A DNA stretch of 64,000 nucleotides from Clostridia bacterium (GCA_017502305.1 JAFVVG010000014.1:118960-182959), one strand, 5' to 3'. Shown: positions 44,677 to 54,845, counted from the first letter of the stretch. Numbers and translations: made by a program. Notes: generated by a model not told the origin, from the sequence alone.

Positions 44677-45680
44677 TGGCACTGCTCAAGCACCCCAAGA
44701 TCGAAGAATTGGAACAGCATTGTTCCGAGGCCCTGCTGGAAGATGTGAACGATCCTTCCCTCTTTACCGCGGCTGATTTCGACGAGGCCGAAGTGGAACG
44801 CACCGGCGCAAGCAACTATTCCTACTGGCGCTCCACGCTGAACGCCTTCAGCAAAAACAAGGTCGCCATGTTCCTTCTGTTCCTGATGCTGGCTGTGGTT
44901 CTGTTCACCTTCATTCAGCCTCTGCTTCCTGCCCAGTTTGATCCCTTCAAGGTCAATAACAACCCCGCCACCGGCCTGCCGCTGAAGAACCAGCCCCCGA
45001 ACTCCGTTCACTGGCTGGGTACCAACCAGATCGGCCAGGACCTGTGGGCCCGCATCTGGAGCGGCACCCGCACCTCCCTGTTCATCGGCATTGCCGTTGC
45101 GCTGATCGAAGCCGCCGTGGGCATCCTGGTTGGTGTGCTGTGGGGGTATGTCCGCAAGCTGGATTTCTTCTTCACAGAAATCTATAACGTGCTGGACAAT
45201 ATTCCTTCCACCATTGTTCTGATCCTCATTTCCTTCATCCTTAAGCCCGGCATCGGCACCATCATTCTGGCCATGAGCATTACCGGATGGATCGGCATGG
45301 CGCGCTTCGTCCGCAACCAGGTACTGATCATCCGCGACCGCGATTACAACGTGGCCTCCCGCTGCCTGGGCACCGGAACCTGGCGTATCATCACCAAGAA
45401 CCTGCTGCCCTATCTGGTATCTGTCATCATGCTTCGTATGGCGCTGTCCATTCCCGGCGCCATCGGCAGCGAAGTGTTCATCACCTACATCGGCTTGGGT
45501 CTGCCCGCCACTACGCCTTCCCTGGGCAACCTGATCAACGAAGGCCGTACCCTGATGATGAGCCCTGCCCTGCGCTATCAGCTGATCTACCCCACCATCC
45601 TGCTGTCCATTGTCACCATCTCCTTCTACATGATCGGCAACGCCTTCTCCGATGCCGCCGATCCCAAGAACCACATTTAA
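44676..45680 (+). CDS. Oligopeptide ABC transporter permease (OppC-like)
   Basis: The 334-residue permease has a long cytoplasmic N-terminus (about 60 residues, acidic), a first helix in NKVAMFLLFLMLAVVLFTFI, the OppC signature LGTNQIGQDLWARIWSGTRTSLFIGI and the EAA loop DYNVASRCLGTGTWRIITKNLLP. It pairs with OppB in the membrane. The start overlaps the oppB stop. The long N-terminal tail may be a regulatory or assembly feature. Confidence 0.93.
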   Translation: MALLKHPKIEELEQHCSEALLEDVNDPSLFTAADFDEAEVERTGASNYSYWRSTLNAFSKNKVAMFLLFLMLAVVLFTFIQPLLPAQFDPFKVNNNPATGLPLKNQPPNSVHWLGTNQIGQDLWARIWSGTRTSLFIGIAVALIEAAVGILVGVLWGYVRKLDFFFTEIYNVLDNIPSTIVLILISFILKPGIGTIILAMSITGWIGMARFVRNQVLIIRDRDYNVASRCLGTGTWRIITKNLLPYLVSVIMLRMALSIPGAIGSEVFITYIGLGLPATTPSLGNLINEGRTLMMSPALRYQLIYPTILLSIVTISFYMIGNAFSDAADPKNHI

Positions 45681-45698
45681 CGAAGGGAGCGAAACGAA

Positions 45699-46802
45699 AT
45701 GACTAATCCGATTCTTTCTGTCCGCGACCTTCATGTGAAGTTCCGTCTACGCGGCCGCGTTCTTCACGCCCTGCGCGGCATCGACCTGGATGTGCTGGAA
45801 GGCGAAAGCCTTGCCATCGTGGGCGAATCCGGCTGCGGCAAGAGCGTGCTGAACAAAAACTTTATTGGCCTGCTGGACCAGAACGGCTTCATCGAGCGCG
45901 GCTCCATCAAATATTTTGGCATGGCGGATAAAATGCGCAATCATCCTGCCGCCGGCGAGGATGACCTGGGTCGCCCCTATATCGACCTGGCTCAGTTCGA
46001 TGACAACGAGGATTGGCTGCGCATCCGCGGCAGCGAAGTCTGCATGATTCCCCAGGATCCCATGACAAGCCTGAACCCCCTCAAGACCATCGGCTGGCAA
46101 ATCAGCGAAGCCCTTGAACTGCACCGGGGCATGACCGGCGAGATGGCCTATGACGAGGTCATCCGCATCCTGGAAGACGTTCGTATCGACGATCCTGAAC
46201 GCCGCTACAACCAGTATCCCCATGAACTTTCCGGCGGCATGCGTCAGCGCATCGTCATCGCCATCGCCATCGCCTGCCAGCCAAAGATCCTCATCTGCGA
46301 CGAACCCACCACCGCCTTGGACGTGACCATCCAGGCTCAGGTGCTGACGCTCCTCAAGGATCTGAAGGCCAAGTATAACCTGACCATCATCTTCATCACC
46401 CACGACCTTGGCGTTGTGGCCAACATTGCTGACCGCGTGGCCGTGATGTACGCCGGCGATATCATTGAGCTTGGCACCGTGGAAGACATCTTCTTCGACG
46501 CACGCCACCCCTACACATGGGCACTTCTCTCTTCCCTGCCCCAGCTGGGCCACCGCGGTGAAGAGCTGTACTCCATCAAGGGCACCCCGCCCAACCTGTT
46601 CAAGGAAATCAAGGGCGACGCGTTCGCTGCCCGCAACCCCCATGCGCTGAAGATCGACCATCTCCAGCAGCCGCCTTATTTCGATGTGTCCCCCACCCAT
46701 AAGGCGCGTACCTGGCTGCTTGATCCCCGTGCCCCCAAGGTCGATCCCCCCGAAGCGCTGAAGAAGATCAAGGATATTGGAGGTGTGAGCTATGGCGACT
46801 GA
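45699..46802 (+). CDS. Oligopeptide ABC transporter ATP-binding protein (OppD-like)
   Basis: The 367-residue ATPase has Walker [11 protein letters not shown]-loop [13 protein letters not shown], signature LSGGMRQR, Walker [13 protein letters not shown] and the D-loop/H-loop [16 protein letters not shown], with the peptide-transporter C-terminus ([15 protein letters not shown]). An unusual insertion of about 30 residues (around [20 protein letters not shown]) lies between Walker A and the Q-loop. It drives import together with OppF. GAAGGGAGCG precedes the ATG; the 3' end overlaps oppF by 11 nt. Confidence 0.94.
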   Translation: MTNPILSVRDLHVKFRLRGRVLHALRGIDLDVLEGESLAIVGESGCGKSVLNKNFIGLLDQNGFIERGSIKYFGMADKMRNHPAAGEDDLGRPYIDLAQFDDNEDWLRIRGSEVCMIPQDPMTSLNPLKTIGWQISEALELHRGMTGEMAYDEVIRILEDVRIDDPERRYNQYPHELSGGMRQRIVIAIAIACQPKILICDEPTTALDVTIQAQVLTLLKDLKAKYNLTIIFITHDLGVVANIADRVAVMYAGDIIELGTVEDIFFDARHPYTWALLSSLPQLGHRGEELYSIKGTPPNLFKEIKGDAFAARNPHALKIDHLQQPPYFDVSPTHKARTWLLDPRAPKVDPPEALKKIKDIGGVSYGD

Positions 46803-47724
46803 TAACCGCGAGGTTATTCTCAAGGTGCGGGATCTGAAGGTTGCCTTCGGCTCCCGCCGCAAACGCTTCGAGGCCGTCAAGGGCGTCAGCTTCGACGTCT
46901 ACAAAGGCGAAACCTTCGGCATCGTTGGCGAATCCGGCTCTGGTAAGACCACCATCGGCCGCAGCATTATCCGCGTATATCCTGCCAGCGGCGGTTCCAT
47001 CAAGTTCAACGATAAAGAAATCACAGGCCGTATTTCCAAGGAGCTGGACCGGGAGATTACCAACAAGATCCAGATGATCTTCCAGGATCCCATGGCCTCC
47101 TTGAACGAACGCGCCAAAATTGACTACATCGTCTCCGAAGGCCTGCAGGGCCGTGGGTTCAGCAAGAAAGAGATTGCCGAAAAGGTTAACCAGGCCCTTA
47201 ACGACGTGGGTCTGCTGCCAGAGTTCGCCTCCCGCTTCCCCCACGAGTTCTCCGGCGGTCAGCGCCAGCGCATCGGCATCGCCCGTGCACTGGTCATGAA
47301 CCCCGAGTTCATTATTGCTGACGAGCCCATTTCTGCCCTGGACGTGTCCATCCGTGCCCAGGTGCTGAACCTGATGAGCCAGCTCCAGCGCGAGCGCGGC
47401 CTGACCTATCTGTTCATCAGCCACGACCTGAGCGTTATGCGTTTCATCTGCGACCGCATTGCTGTGATTCACAAGGGCCTCATCGTTGAGATGGCTGAAA
47501 CAGAAACTCTGTTCCAGCATCCCCTGCACCCCTACACCCGTGCGCTTCTGTCCGCCATCCCCCAGCCCAACCCCATCGCGGAGAAAAACAAAGTGCTGGA
47601 AGTTTACGATCCTTCCTGCCACCACTATGAAAACGATCCGCCGGTCTGGACGGAGATCGAGCCCGGCCACCACGTGCTGGCCAACCAGGAAGAACTGACC
47701 ATGTACCGGGAGAAAATCAAGTAA
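46792..47724 (+). CDS. Oligopeptide ABC transporter ATP-binding protein (OppF-like)
   Basis: The 310-residue ATPase has Walker [11 protein letters not shown]-loop [16 protein letters not shown], signature FSGGQRQR, Walker [14 protein letters not shown]-loop [15 protein letters not shown] and the C-terminal [16 protein letters not shown] motif. It is the second ATPase of the heterodimeric Opp/Dpp motor. The SD (GGAGGTG) and start lie inside the oppD end, so translation is coupled. A terminator follows 7 nt after the stop. Confidence 0.94.
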   Translation: MATDNREVILKVRDLKVAFGSRRKRFEAVKGVSFDVYKGETFGIVGESGSGKTTIGRSIIRVYPASGGSIKFNDKEITGRISKELDREITNKIQMIFQDPMASLNERAKIDYIVSEGLQGRGFSKKEIAEKVNQALNDVGLLPEFASRFPHEFSGGQRQRIGIARALVMNPEFIIADEPISALDVSIRAQVLNLMSQLQRERGLTYLFISHDLSVMRFICDRIAVIHKGLIVEMAETETLFQHPLHPYTRALLSAIPQPNPIAEKNKVLEVYDPSCHHYENDPPVWTEIEPGHHVLANQEELTMYREKIK

Positions 47725-47730
47725 ATCAAC

Positions 47731-47762
47731 AAGCCGCATGATGCAGGTCATGCGGCTTTAAT
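47731..47762 (+). terminator. Intrinsic terminator of the opp operon
   Basis: AAGCCGCATGA (47731-47741) and TCATGCGGCTT (47748-47758) form an 11-bp stem with a 6-nt loop, followed by TAAT. Confidence 0.8.
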
Positions 47763-47885
47763 ATGCAAAAATAACGTCTTTGGTTGCTTCTGTTTGCGCT
47801 GAATAATCATACAAACGAGGAGAAACTGACAAATCAGAACATCTTCCAAGCAACCTCCATAGTAAGATGAAACAGCGCCACAAAA

Positions 47886-48581
47886 CTACTGAACAGGAGC
47901 CATTGCATCTGCTTCACGGTCATTGGTTACATCCCCATTTCCGAAAATGGGGATCGCTTCACCCAGATAGGTGGGTGGCACTTTCACGATACACCACACC
48001 CAGTCTTTGACCCGTGCGGCTGCCTCGCGGATATCGAAGTAGGTCTGTCGGACATAGCTTCGCAGATCGGATGATATCCCCACTGCTTCCATCCCAAAAG
48101 CTCTCGCATTATGTAAAGCACGATATAAGTGGTAAGTCTGTGTGACGATGATGATACGTTCGCACTGGAAGATGTCACGCGCTCGATGCATACTCTCATA
48201 GGTGGAGAAGCCAGCGTGATCCATGAAGATATTCTCGGAAGGCACCCCCTTGGAAATGGCGTAGTCCTTCATGGCGTTGACTTCGTCATAGTGTTCACGG
48301 CCATGATCGCCGCTCATGAGCAGCTTGGGGGCGAGTCCCATCTGGTATGCATCAATGGCGACATCGAGCCTGTCCTGCAGCATATGGCTAGGTTTGCCAT
48401 CGCTGCGCACTCCGCATCCCAGCACCAGTATGCAGTCGCCAGAAAGCTGATCAGCTTCTTCCAGCGTGTATATAGCTCCTTTTGTGCTTCGGATCATCCA
48501 GATGTCGATACCAGCGACGCTGAGGACAGCAATAAGTGCTAATGCCAGAAACCATTTCATGTACCCCAAAAGACGTTTCAT
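47886..48581 (-). CDS. SanA/YdcF family membrane protein (DUF218)
   Basis: The 231-residue protein has one N-terminal membrane helix (about residues 8-28) and a DUF218 domain: DCILVLGCGVRSDGKPS, MLQDRLDVAIDAYQMGLAPKLLMSGDHG, NIFMDHAGFSTYESMHRARDIF and VTQTYHLYRALHNARAFG. SanA-type proteins affect envelope permeability; the biochemical activity is not established. It is anchored with the domain probably outside the membrane. No SD of note; single gene, convergent with the opp operon. Confidence 0.88.
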   Translation of the reverse strand: MKRLLGYMKWFLALALIAVLSVAGIDIWMIRSTKGAIYTLEEADQLSGDCILVLGCGVRSDGKPSHMLQDRLDVAIDAYQMGLAPKLLMSGDHGREHYDEVNAMKDYAISKGVPSENIFMDHAGFSTYESMHRARDIFQCERIIIVTQTYHLYRALHNARAFGMEAVGISSDLRSYVRQTYFDIREAAARVKDWVWCIVKVPPTYLGEAIPIFGNGDVTNDREADAMAPVQ

Positions 48582-49118
48582 TTGTTTCTACCTTTCATGC
48601 TATCGGTTATCAATAAATGATTGCTGCTACCTGCGATCCTATTTTATCTAAACGTAATCTATACTGTCAACGGAGGTTGCAGGTTTCCGCCTGCTTTGGC
48701 CGAAAATTGATATGGTAACTTTTCTCATATAAGAAACGAATGACCTCGGCCTATTCATGCAGATATGTGGCATGGTTGTTTGAGAAATTATCTTTTTTTG
48801 CTCCTCCATAAAGCATTATGAAATGATCGCAATCTTACTATCTGAATAGGACCACTGAATGTAATCCGCATATAGATACATGGTGTGCAACAATGGGTGA
48901 AATGATAGAAGCTGATTCCTCGCACGACAGGGGGATAAACAAAGTGGAAGCCCCCGACATTTCATCGGACGCTTCCACCGGCTTCATTCATATAGTTTGC
49001 GGCAAGATTGAAATTGAAAGGTTCTATCGCATTTGGATGCACTGTGATTTACACTTTACAGATAGAGACGTGAAACACCCTTGACAAAAAACCGAAACCT
49101 TGCAGAGGGCGTCTATTT
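48582..49118. other. 537-nt intergenic region, AT-rich, without a convincing gene
   Basis: Between the divergent start of the SanA-like gene and the end of uxaC I see no tRNA, no clear coding sequence and no repeat. The one recognisable element is the hairpin at 48944-48978. A 63-codon open frame at 48893-49084 has no SD and no homology and overlaps that hairpin. Confidence 0.6.
48941..48981 (-). terminator. Probable terminator of the lacI-uxaC transcript
   Basis: On the minus strand GTGGAAGC (48978-48971) pairs with GCTTCCAC (48951-48944), with an inner CCGA/TCGG helix, then TTTGTTT. It lies about 140 nt past the uxaC stop. Confidence 0.55.
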
Positions 49119-50528
49119 TTACTTCTGCGCAAAGTTGAAATAGTTGCGGGCATTCACACAGCTGATGCCAGTAACGATCTCGCCCAAGATATCATAATCC
49201 TGCGGGAATCGGCCGTCTTCCACCCACTGGCCAAGCAGGCGGCACAGGATACGGCGGAAGTACTCGTGACGGGGATAGCTCAAGAAGGAACGGCTGTCCG
49301 TCAGCATGCCCACAAAGCCAGCCAGATAGCCCAGCTGCGCCAGGGAGGTCAGCTGATCGGTCATGCCCTCGAAGTGGTCGTTAAACCACCAGGCAGAGCC
49401 ATGCTGAATCTTGCTCACAGCTTCGCTGTTCTGGAAGCAGCCGCAGATGGTGTCGATGGCGGCGTTGTCGTTGGGGTTCAGGCTGTACAGAATGGTCTTG
49501 GGCAGCTTGCCTTCCTTTTCGGCGGCGCCCAGGAAAGCGGCCGTCTGGCCGGCGGGAGCGAAGTTATCAATGGTGTCATAGCCGGTGTCCGGGCCCAGCT
49601 TGGCATACTGAGTCAGGTTGTTGTCGCGGCGGCAGCCGTAGTGGAGCTGCATCACCCAGTTCAGTCGCTTGTACTCACCGGCGCAGAACATAACGCAGGC
49701 GGTCTTGTAAGCGGCTTCTTCCTTGGCAGTCACCGCTTCACCGGCCATACGCTTGGAGAAAATAGCCTCAACCTCTTCTTCGCTGGCGGGCTCGAACATC
49801 ACATAGTTCAGACCATGGTCGCTCAGGCAGCAGTTGTTGGCATGGAAATACTCCATGCGCTTGGTCAGCGCTGCCTTCACATCGGCAAAGGTTTTGATCT
49901 CCATCCCGGCGGCGGCGGCCAGCTTGCCAATGTATTCGGCAAAATCGGGCTTTTCAATGTTCACGGCCTTGTCAGGACGCCAGGCAGGCCAGACATTGGT
50001 CCTGAAGGACTTGTCGCCGGCCAGCAGCTTGTGCCACTCCAGGCTGTCGATGGGGTCATCCGTGGTGCAGATGGTCTCCACGTTGCTCATCTCAATCAGG
50101 CCGCGCACAGAATAGCCGGCAGACTGAAGCTTGGCGTTGGCGATATTCCACACCTCGTCAGCCGTCTTGGCGCTAAGGGCGCCATTATAGCCGAAGAAGC
50201 GCTGCAGCTCCAGGTGGCTCCAGTGATACAGAGGATTGCCAATAGCCTTGCCAACCACCTCTGCCCACTTGCAGAACTTTTCATAGTCGGTAGCGTCGCC
50301 GGTGATGTACTTCTCATCCACGCCGGCGCAGCGCATCAGGCGCCACTTATAGTGGTCGCCGCCCAGCCACACCTGGGTGATGTTCTCATACTGCAGATCG
50401 TCCCAAATTTGCTTGGGGCTGATGTGGCAGTGGTAGTCAATGATGGGGCATGCCGCGGCATACTCGTGATAGAGCTTGCGGGCCGTTTCCGTGTTCAGAA
50501 GAAAATCCTTGTCCATAAAAGCCTGCAT
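49119..50528 (-). CDS. uxaC: Glucuronate/galacturonate isomerase UxaC
   Basis: The 469-residue enzyme belongs to the amidohydrolase-related uronate isomerases: DYHCHISPKQIWDD, TQVWLGGDHYKWRLMR, NVETICTTDDPIDSLEWH, VWPAWRPDKAVNI and RHEYFRRILCRLLG. It converts D-galacturonate to D-tagaturonate (and glucuronate to fructuronate) in the cytoplasm. The ATG at 50528 is preceded by GAAGGAGAG. It follows the LacI gene by 56 nt with a small hairpin (ATCCGC/GCGGAT), so both probably share the regulator's promoter. Confidence 0.96.
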   Translation of the reverse strand: MQAFMDKDFLLNTETARKLYHEYAAACPIIDYHCHISPKQIWDDLQYENITQVWLGGDHYKWRLMRCAGVDEKYITGDATDYEKFCKWAEVVGKAIGNPLYHWSHLELQRFFGYNGALSAKTADEVWNIANAKLQSAGYSVRGLIEMSNVETICTTDDPIDSLEWHKLLAGDKSFRTNVWPAWRPDKAVNIEKPDFAEYIGKLAAAAGMEIKTFADVKAALTKRMEYFHANNCCLSDHGLNYVMFEPASEEEVEAIFSKRMAGEAVTAKEEAAYKTACVMFCAGEYKRLNWVMQLHYGCRRDNNLTQYAKLGPDTGYDTIDNFAPAGQTAAFLGAAEKEGKLPKTILYSLNPNDNAAIDTICGCFQNSEAVSKIQHGSAWWFNDHFEGMTDQLTSLAQLGYLAGFVGMLTDSRSFLSYPRHEYFRRILCRLLGQWVEDGRFPQDYDILGEIVTGISCVNARNYFNFAQK

Positions 50529-50584
50529 GGTTTTCTCTCCTTCAAGCAATTGATGTTATGTCATATCCGCTCCGGCGGATGAGG

Positions 50585-51595
50585 TTATTTTCTGGTGGAC
50601 TGGCGGATGGTTACTTCACCCGTGAAAACCGTTTTCTGGGGCATTTCTTTGCCTTCCAGCACGCCCATCATGGTTTCCACAATATGATCGCAGATGGCCT
50701 TGAGCTTGTTATCCACGCTGGTCAGCTCCGGCTCGCAGAAGTTGCAGAAGGTGGAGTTGTTGTAGCCGATAACGCTCAACTCTTCCGGTACGCTCCGCCC
50801 TGCGGCCTTGGCATATTTCAGCGCTCCGATGGCAAGGCTGTCCTCGCTGGCCAGAACCGCATCGAACTGAACGCCCTTCTTTTCCAGCTGAAGAAGCTGT
50901 TCGCCTACATCCTGCACACTCATTTTATCCTGCCCGAAGAAGCACAAGAGGGATTCATCCATCCCGATCCCACGCATCTTCAGTGCAGCGCGGTAGCCTT
51001 CCAGCTTCTTCCTGCCGGAATAGTTCTTGCTGTGATACAGATAAAGGATGCGCTTGCAGCCTGTATCGATCAGATGCAGCGCCGCTTCCATGGTGGCGCG
51101 CTGGTCGTCGCACAGGACGCAGTATACCCTCTCACACGGAAAGGAACCATTCAAAAGGATCAGCGGAACGCTTTTAGCGGCCTGGCGGATATATGCATTG
51201 TCTTTATCGTTGTCCTCAATAAAGGAGGAACCCATCAGCACCATCCCGTCCACATGGCGGGACTTCAGCAGCTCCACACCTGCCTGGCGGGCGTCAAGCC
51301 CCTTGCCTGCGCAGCTCAGCACACAATCGTAATTACGGCTGCGGAAGGCATGCTCCAGGTAAGCAAGCGCCTGGGACTGATAAGGGTCGGAGGCGTCGGG
51401 GCACAGAAGACCGATGGTCTGCATGGTATTCAGTCCAAGACCCCGGGCAAAAGCGTTGGGGACATAACCGCTGTCGTTGATAACAGCCATTACCTTCTGC
51501 CTTGTTGCAGGACTAACGTGAGGGCTGTCGTTCAACACGCGGCTCACCGTTGCGATGGATACGCCCGCCCGTTTGGAAATATCGTAAATATTCAC
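50585..51595 (-). CDS. LacI family regulator of uronate/pectin genes
   Basis: The 336-residue protein starts with the LacI HTH (NIYDISKRAGVSIATVSRVLND, hinge SPATRQKV) followed by a periplasmic-binding-protein-like domain. The GTG at 51595 follows GGAGGG and gives the exact LacI N-terminus; a longer reading from 51679 runs through the promoter. It is divergent from uxaB-uxaA and upstream of uxaC. Two matching operators lie in the intergenic region and a third before the GH28 operon, so it is probably a repressor relieved by a uronate-pathway sugar, comparable to ExuR/KdgR types. Confidence 0.92.
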   Translation of the reverse strand: MNIYDISKRAGVSIATVSRVLNDSPHVSPATRQKVMAVINDSGYVPNAFARGLGLNTMQTIGLLCPDASDPYQSQALAYLEHAFRSRNYDCVLSCAGKGLDARQAGVELLKSRHVDGMVLMGSSFIEDNDKDNAYIRQAAKSVPLILLNGSFPCERVYCVLCDDQRATMEAALHLIDTGCKRILYLYHSKNYSGRKKLEGYRAALKMRGIGMDESLLCFFGQDKMSVQDVGEQLLQLEKKGVQFDAVLASEDSLAIGALKYAKAAGRSVPEELSVIGYNNSTFCNFCEPELTSVDNKLKAICDHIVETMMGVLEGKEMPQKTVFTGEVTIRQSTRK

Positions 51596-51614
51596 GTGCT
51601 TGCCCTCCGAAATT

Positions 51615-51628
51615 TGTAAGTGTTTACA
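51615..51628. promoter_or_regulatory. LacI-type operator in the lacI-uxaC leader
   Basis: TGTAAGTGTTTACA fits TGTAA-N3-TTTACA, shared with 51780-51793 and 58661-58674. It lies 18 nt downstream of the lacI -10, in the first transcribed bases, consistent with autorepression. Confidence 0.75.
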
Positions 51629-51646
51629 GGTATTTTCGTCACAATG

Positions 51647-51675
51647 ATTATACACGTATTTGCAAGCATTTGCAA
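51647..51675 (-). promoter_or_regulatory. Promoter of lacI-uxaC
   Basis: Minus strand TTGCAA (51675-51670) and TATAAT (51652-51647), 17-nt spacer, lie in a TTTGCAAGCA direct-repeat stretch. Confidence 0.7.
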
Positions 51676-51736
51676 GCAAATTTTCACGTTATCCATATCA
51701 ATCAGGCAAAAACTTTCCCGAAAAGGGTAAAAAACG

Positions 51737-51765
51737 TTGACGAACAAGGGAAAACAGAGTAAAAT
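51737..51765 (+). promoter_or_regulatory. Promoter of uxaB-uxaA-MFS
   Basis: TTGACG (51737-51742) and TAAAAT (51760-51765), 17-nt spacer; the operator begins 15 nt after the -10 ends. Confidence 0.7.
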
Positions 51766-51779
51766 AAAACCGTCTGTAA

Positions 51780-51793
51780 TGTAATCGTTTACA
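51780..51793. promoter_or_regulatory. LacI-type operator of uxaB-uxaA-MFS
   Basis: TGTAATCGTTTACA shares both arms with the two other sites in the window. It lies at the start of the transcript, where repressor binding blocks initiation or escape. Confidence 0.78.
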
Positions 51794-51843
51794 CGGTCAT
51801 TCAGCATCACCCGCTTGAAAATATACAAATGGAGGGATTCCCC

Positions 51844-53313
51844 ATGGATCGACTCACCGCTGCCAAGGCCCCCGTTGCTTCCCGTCCCGTGAAGGTGCTT
51901 CAGTTTGGCGAAGGCAACTTCCTGCGTGCCTTTGTGGATTATTTCATCGATATCGCCAATGAAAAAACCGATTTCAACGGCTCCGTGGTGCTTGTCAAGC
52001 CCATTTCCATGGGTTCTCTCTTCCCCGCCTTCAAGGAGCAGGATTACCGCTATACCGTGCTGCTGCGCGGTCTTGTGGATGGTCAGGCTGTGGAGCAGTC
52101 CCGCGTGATTACCTCCGTCAGCGACGCCGTGGACGCCTATGCCGATTACGACGCCTACGCCGCCTATGCCAGGTGCGAAACCCTGCGCTTCATCGTTTCC
52201 AACACCACCGAGGCCGGCATTGTTCTGGATGAAAGCGACAGTCTGTCTCTTTGCCCGCCCAATTCCTATCCCGGCAAGCTCACCAAGTTTCTCTATGAGC
52301 GTGCTGAGCATTTCAATTACGCCGGCGACAAGGGCGTCATCATTCTGCCCGTGGAGCTCATCGACGATAACGGCATCATGCTGAAAAAGTGCGTCAAGGC
52401 CCTGTGCAAGCTCTGGAACCTGGGCGAAAAGTTCGAACGCTGGCTGGACGAAGCCTGTGTGTTCACCTCCACCCTGGTTGACCGCATTGTAACCGGCTAT
52501 CCCCGCGGTGAGGATCAGACCATCTGGCAGCAGCTGGGCTATGAGGACCGCATTCTCGTCACCGCGGAACCTTTTGGCCTGTGGGTTATTGAAAGCGAAA
52601 AGGATATTTCTTCCGAGCTTCCCCTTCCCCAGTGCGGTCTGCCGGTGATCTTTACCGACAATCAGAAGCCCTATAAGCAGCGCAAGGTGCGTATCCTCAA
52701 CGGCGCGCATACCTCCTTTGTGCCCATGGCGTTCCAGTGCGGTCACGACTATGTGCTCGACGCCATGAACGATCCGCTGATCCTCACTTTCATGCAGAAA
52801 ACCCTCTACGATGAGGTTATCCCCACCCTGACCCTTCCCAAAGATGACCTGTTTGCCTTCGCCGAGGCTGTCACCGGCCGTTTCATGAACCCCTATATCA
52901 AGCATGCGCTGCTCTCCATCTGCCTGAATAGCGTTTCCAAGTGGCGTGCCCGCTGCATGCCCAGCCTGCTGGTGTATGTCGAGAAAGAAGGTCAACTGCC
53001 CGAGCATCTCACCTTCTCCCTGGCGGCGCTGATGAGCCTGTACCACGGCGGCAAGCTGGTGGAAGGCAAGCTGGAATGCCTGCGCACCGGTGAAACCTAC
53101 ACCCTGCAGGACGATGCTGCCGTGCTGGAATTCTTCGCCGAGAAGTCTGCCCTGCCGGTTGAGGAGCTGGTTACCGCCTTCCTGGGGAATGAAGCCTTCT
53201 TCGGCGCAGAGCTGATCAAGGTTCCCGGCATTGTGGAAAGCGTGGCCGCTTCTCTCAAAGATATCCTTGATCGCGGCATGAAGACTGTACTGACCGAACG
53301 CTTCGGAGGCTGA
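51844..53313 (+). CDS. uxaB: Tagaturonate reductase UxaB
   Basis: The 489-residue NAD-dependent reductase of the mannitol dehydrogenase superfamily has VLQFGEGNFLRAFVDYFIDIAN (Rossmann start), RFIVSNTTEAGIV, VLPVELIDDNG-like LPVELIDDNGIML, and the catalytic lysine region QRKVRILNGAHTS. It reduces D-tagaturonate to D-altronate. The ATG at 51844 follows GGAGGGA by about 7 nt; an in-frame ATG at 51829 overlaps the SD. It is the first gene of the divergent uronate operon, 3 nt before uxaA. Confidence 0.95.
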   Translation: MDRLTAAKAPVASRPVKVLQFGEGNFLRAFVDYFIDIANEKTDFNGSVVLVKPISMGSLFPAFKEQDYRYTVLLRGLVDGQAVEQSRVITSVSDAVDAYADYDAYAAYARCETLRFIVSNTTEAGIVLDESDSLSLCPPNSYPGKLTKFLYERAEHFNYAGDKGVIILPVELIDDNGIMLKKCVKALCKLWNLGEKFERWLDEACVFTSTLVDRIVTGYPRGEDQTIWQQLGYEDRILVTAEPFGLWVIESEKDISSELPLPQCGLPVIFTDNQKPYKQRKVRILNGAHTSFVPMAFQCGHDYVLDAMNDPLILTFMQKTLYDEVIPTLTLPKDDLFAFAEAVTGRFMNPYIKHALLSICLNSVSKWRARCMPSLLVYVEKEGQLPEHLTFSLAALMSLYHGGKLVEGKLECLRTGETYTLQDDAAVLEFFAEKSALPVEELVTAFLGNEAFFGAELIKVPGIVESVAASLKDILDRGMKTVLTERFGG

Positions 53314-53316
53314 ATC

Positions 53317-54798
53317 ATGGCTGAATTGCTTCGCATCACATCCAGGGACAACGTAGCTGTTGCCCTGACAGCCCTTTCCGCCGGCACCAAGGTTACCGTG
53401 GATGAGTTTAGCTTTACCCTGGTTTCGGATGTTCCCGCCGGTCACAAGGTCGCTCTTTGCGATATACCCAAGGATGGACATGTCATCAAGTACGGCTTCC
53501 CCATTGGATATGCCAAAGAAAACATTAACCAGGGCAGTCACATCCATGTGCACAATCTGCATACCCTGCTCTCCGGCGAACTGGAATATGACTATCATCC
53601 CACCTTCCCCACCCTCGATGCGGCGGAACCTGCCACCTTCATGGGCTATCCCCGGCATGACGGTAAGGTTGGTGTCCGCAACGAATTGTGGATCCTCCCC
53701 ACCGTGGGCTGCGTGAACGATATTGCCAAGGCCCTTGAACGGGAAGCCCAGAGCCTTGTGGGCGGCGGTGTGGAGAATGTATATGCCTTCCCACACCCCT
53801 ACGGCTGCTCCCAGATGGGCGACGACCAGGATAACACCCGGCAGATTCTTGCCGACCTGGCCACTCATCCCAATGTGGGCGGCGTTCTGGTGCTGGGCCT
53901 GGGGTGCGAAAACAGCGGCGTAAGCTTCATCGAGGAACGCATGGGCAATTACGATCAATCCCGTGTGCGCTTCCTTGTCTGTCAGCAGGTAGAGGACGAA
54001 TTCAGCGAGGCCATGAAGCTCCTTGCCGAGCTCGCGGACCGCATGCGGAATGAGGCTCGTGTGCCTTGCCCTGCTTCCAAGCTGGTCATCGGCCTGAAAT
54101 GCGGCGGCAGTGACGGTTTCAGCGGCATTACGGCCAATCCCGTCATCGGTGGTTTATCTGATTTGCTGGTGGCCCAGGGCGGAACCACCATCCTCACCGA
54201 AGTGCCTGAAATGTTTGGCGCGGAGACCATCCTGATGGATCGCTGCGAAACCGAGGATATGTTCAACAAGACCGTATCCCTCATCAACGATTTCAAGCGT
54301 TATTTCGAGGAGCATCACCAGACCATCTATGAGAATCCTTCCCCTGGCAACAAGGCCGGCGGCATTTCCACCCTGGAGGACAAGGCCCTGGGCTGCACCC
54401 AGAAGAGCGGTTTTGCTCCGGTGAAGGACGTGCTTGCCTATGGTGAAAAGGTCAAAACCTCTGGCCTGAACCTGCTTTCCGCCCCCGGCAACGACCTGGT
54501 GGCCGCCACGGCCCTGGCCGCTTCCGGCGCGCAGTTCGTCTTGTTCTCCACAGGTCGCGGTACACCCTTTGCCTGCCCTGTGCCCACAGTGAAGATCTCC
54601 AGCAACAGCCGTCTGGCCGGTTTCAAGCATGGTTGGATTGACTTCAACGCCGGTGAGCTTCTGGATGGCAAAACACTGCCGGAGCTCTCCCAGGACCTGA
54701 TGGATCTTGTGCTTGCCACCGCCTCCGGCAGCAAGGTCTGCTCCGAAAAGCATGGTTTCCATGATTTAGCTATTTTCAAAACCGGCGTTACGTTGTAA
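53317..54798 (+). CDS. uxaA: Altronate dehydratase UxaA
   Basis: The 493-residue protein has an N-terminal SAF domain (about residues 1-95, with GHKVALCDIPKDGHVIKYG) and a long C-terminal UxaA catalytic domain (YPRHDGKVGVRNELWILPTVGCVN, HPYGCSQMGDD, KCGGSDGFSGITANP, EVPEMFGAE). It dehydrates D-altronate to 2-keto-3-deoxy-D-gluconate with a metal cofactor. KDG kinase and aldolase are not in the window. It follows uxaB by 3 nt. Confidence 0.96.
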   Translation: MAELLRITSRDNVAVALTALSAGTKVTVDEFSFTLVSDVPAGHKVALCDIPKDGHVIKYGFPIGYAKENINQGSHIHVHNLHTLLSGELEYDYHPTFPTLDAAEPATFMGYPRHDGKVGVRNELWILPTVGCVNDIAKALEREAQSLVGGGVENVYAFPHPYGCSQMGDDQDNTRQILADLATHPNVGGVLVLGLGCENSGVSFIEERMGNYDQSRVRFLVCQQVEDEFSEAMKLLAELADRMRNEARVPCPASKLVIGLKCGGSDGFSGITANPVIGGLSDLLVAQGGTTILTEVPEMFGAETILMDRCETEDMFNKTVSLINDFKRYFEEHHQTIYENPSPGNKAGGISTLEDKALGCTQKSGFAPVKDVLAYGEKVKTSGLNLLSAPGNDLVAATALAASGAQFVLFSTGRGTPFACPVPTVKISSNSRLAGFKHGWIDFNAGELLDGKTLPELSQDLMDLVLATASGSKVCSEKHGFHDLAIFKTGVTL

Positions 54799-54845
54799 AA
54801 TACTTGAGGAATTTCCATTCATTTTCAAATGTTTTGGGAGGCACC

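Noticed and set aside
48893..49084. 63-codon open frame between the SanA-like gene and uxaC
   Set aside because: No SD, no family resemblance, and it overlaps a terminator-like hairpin.
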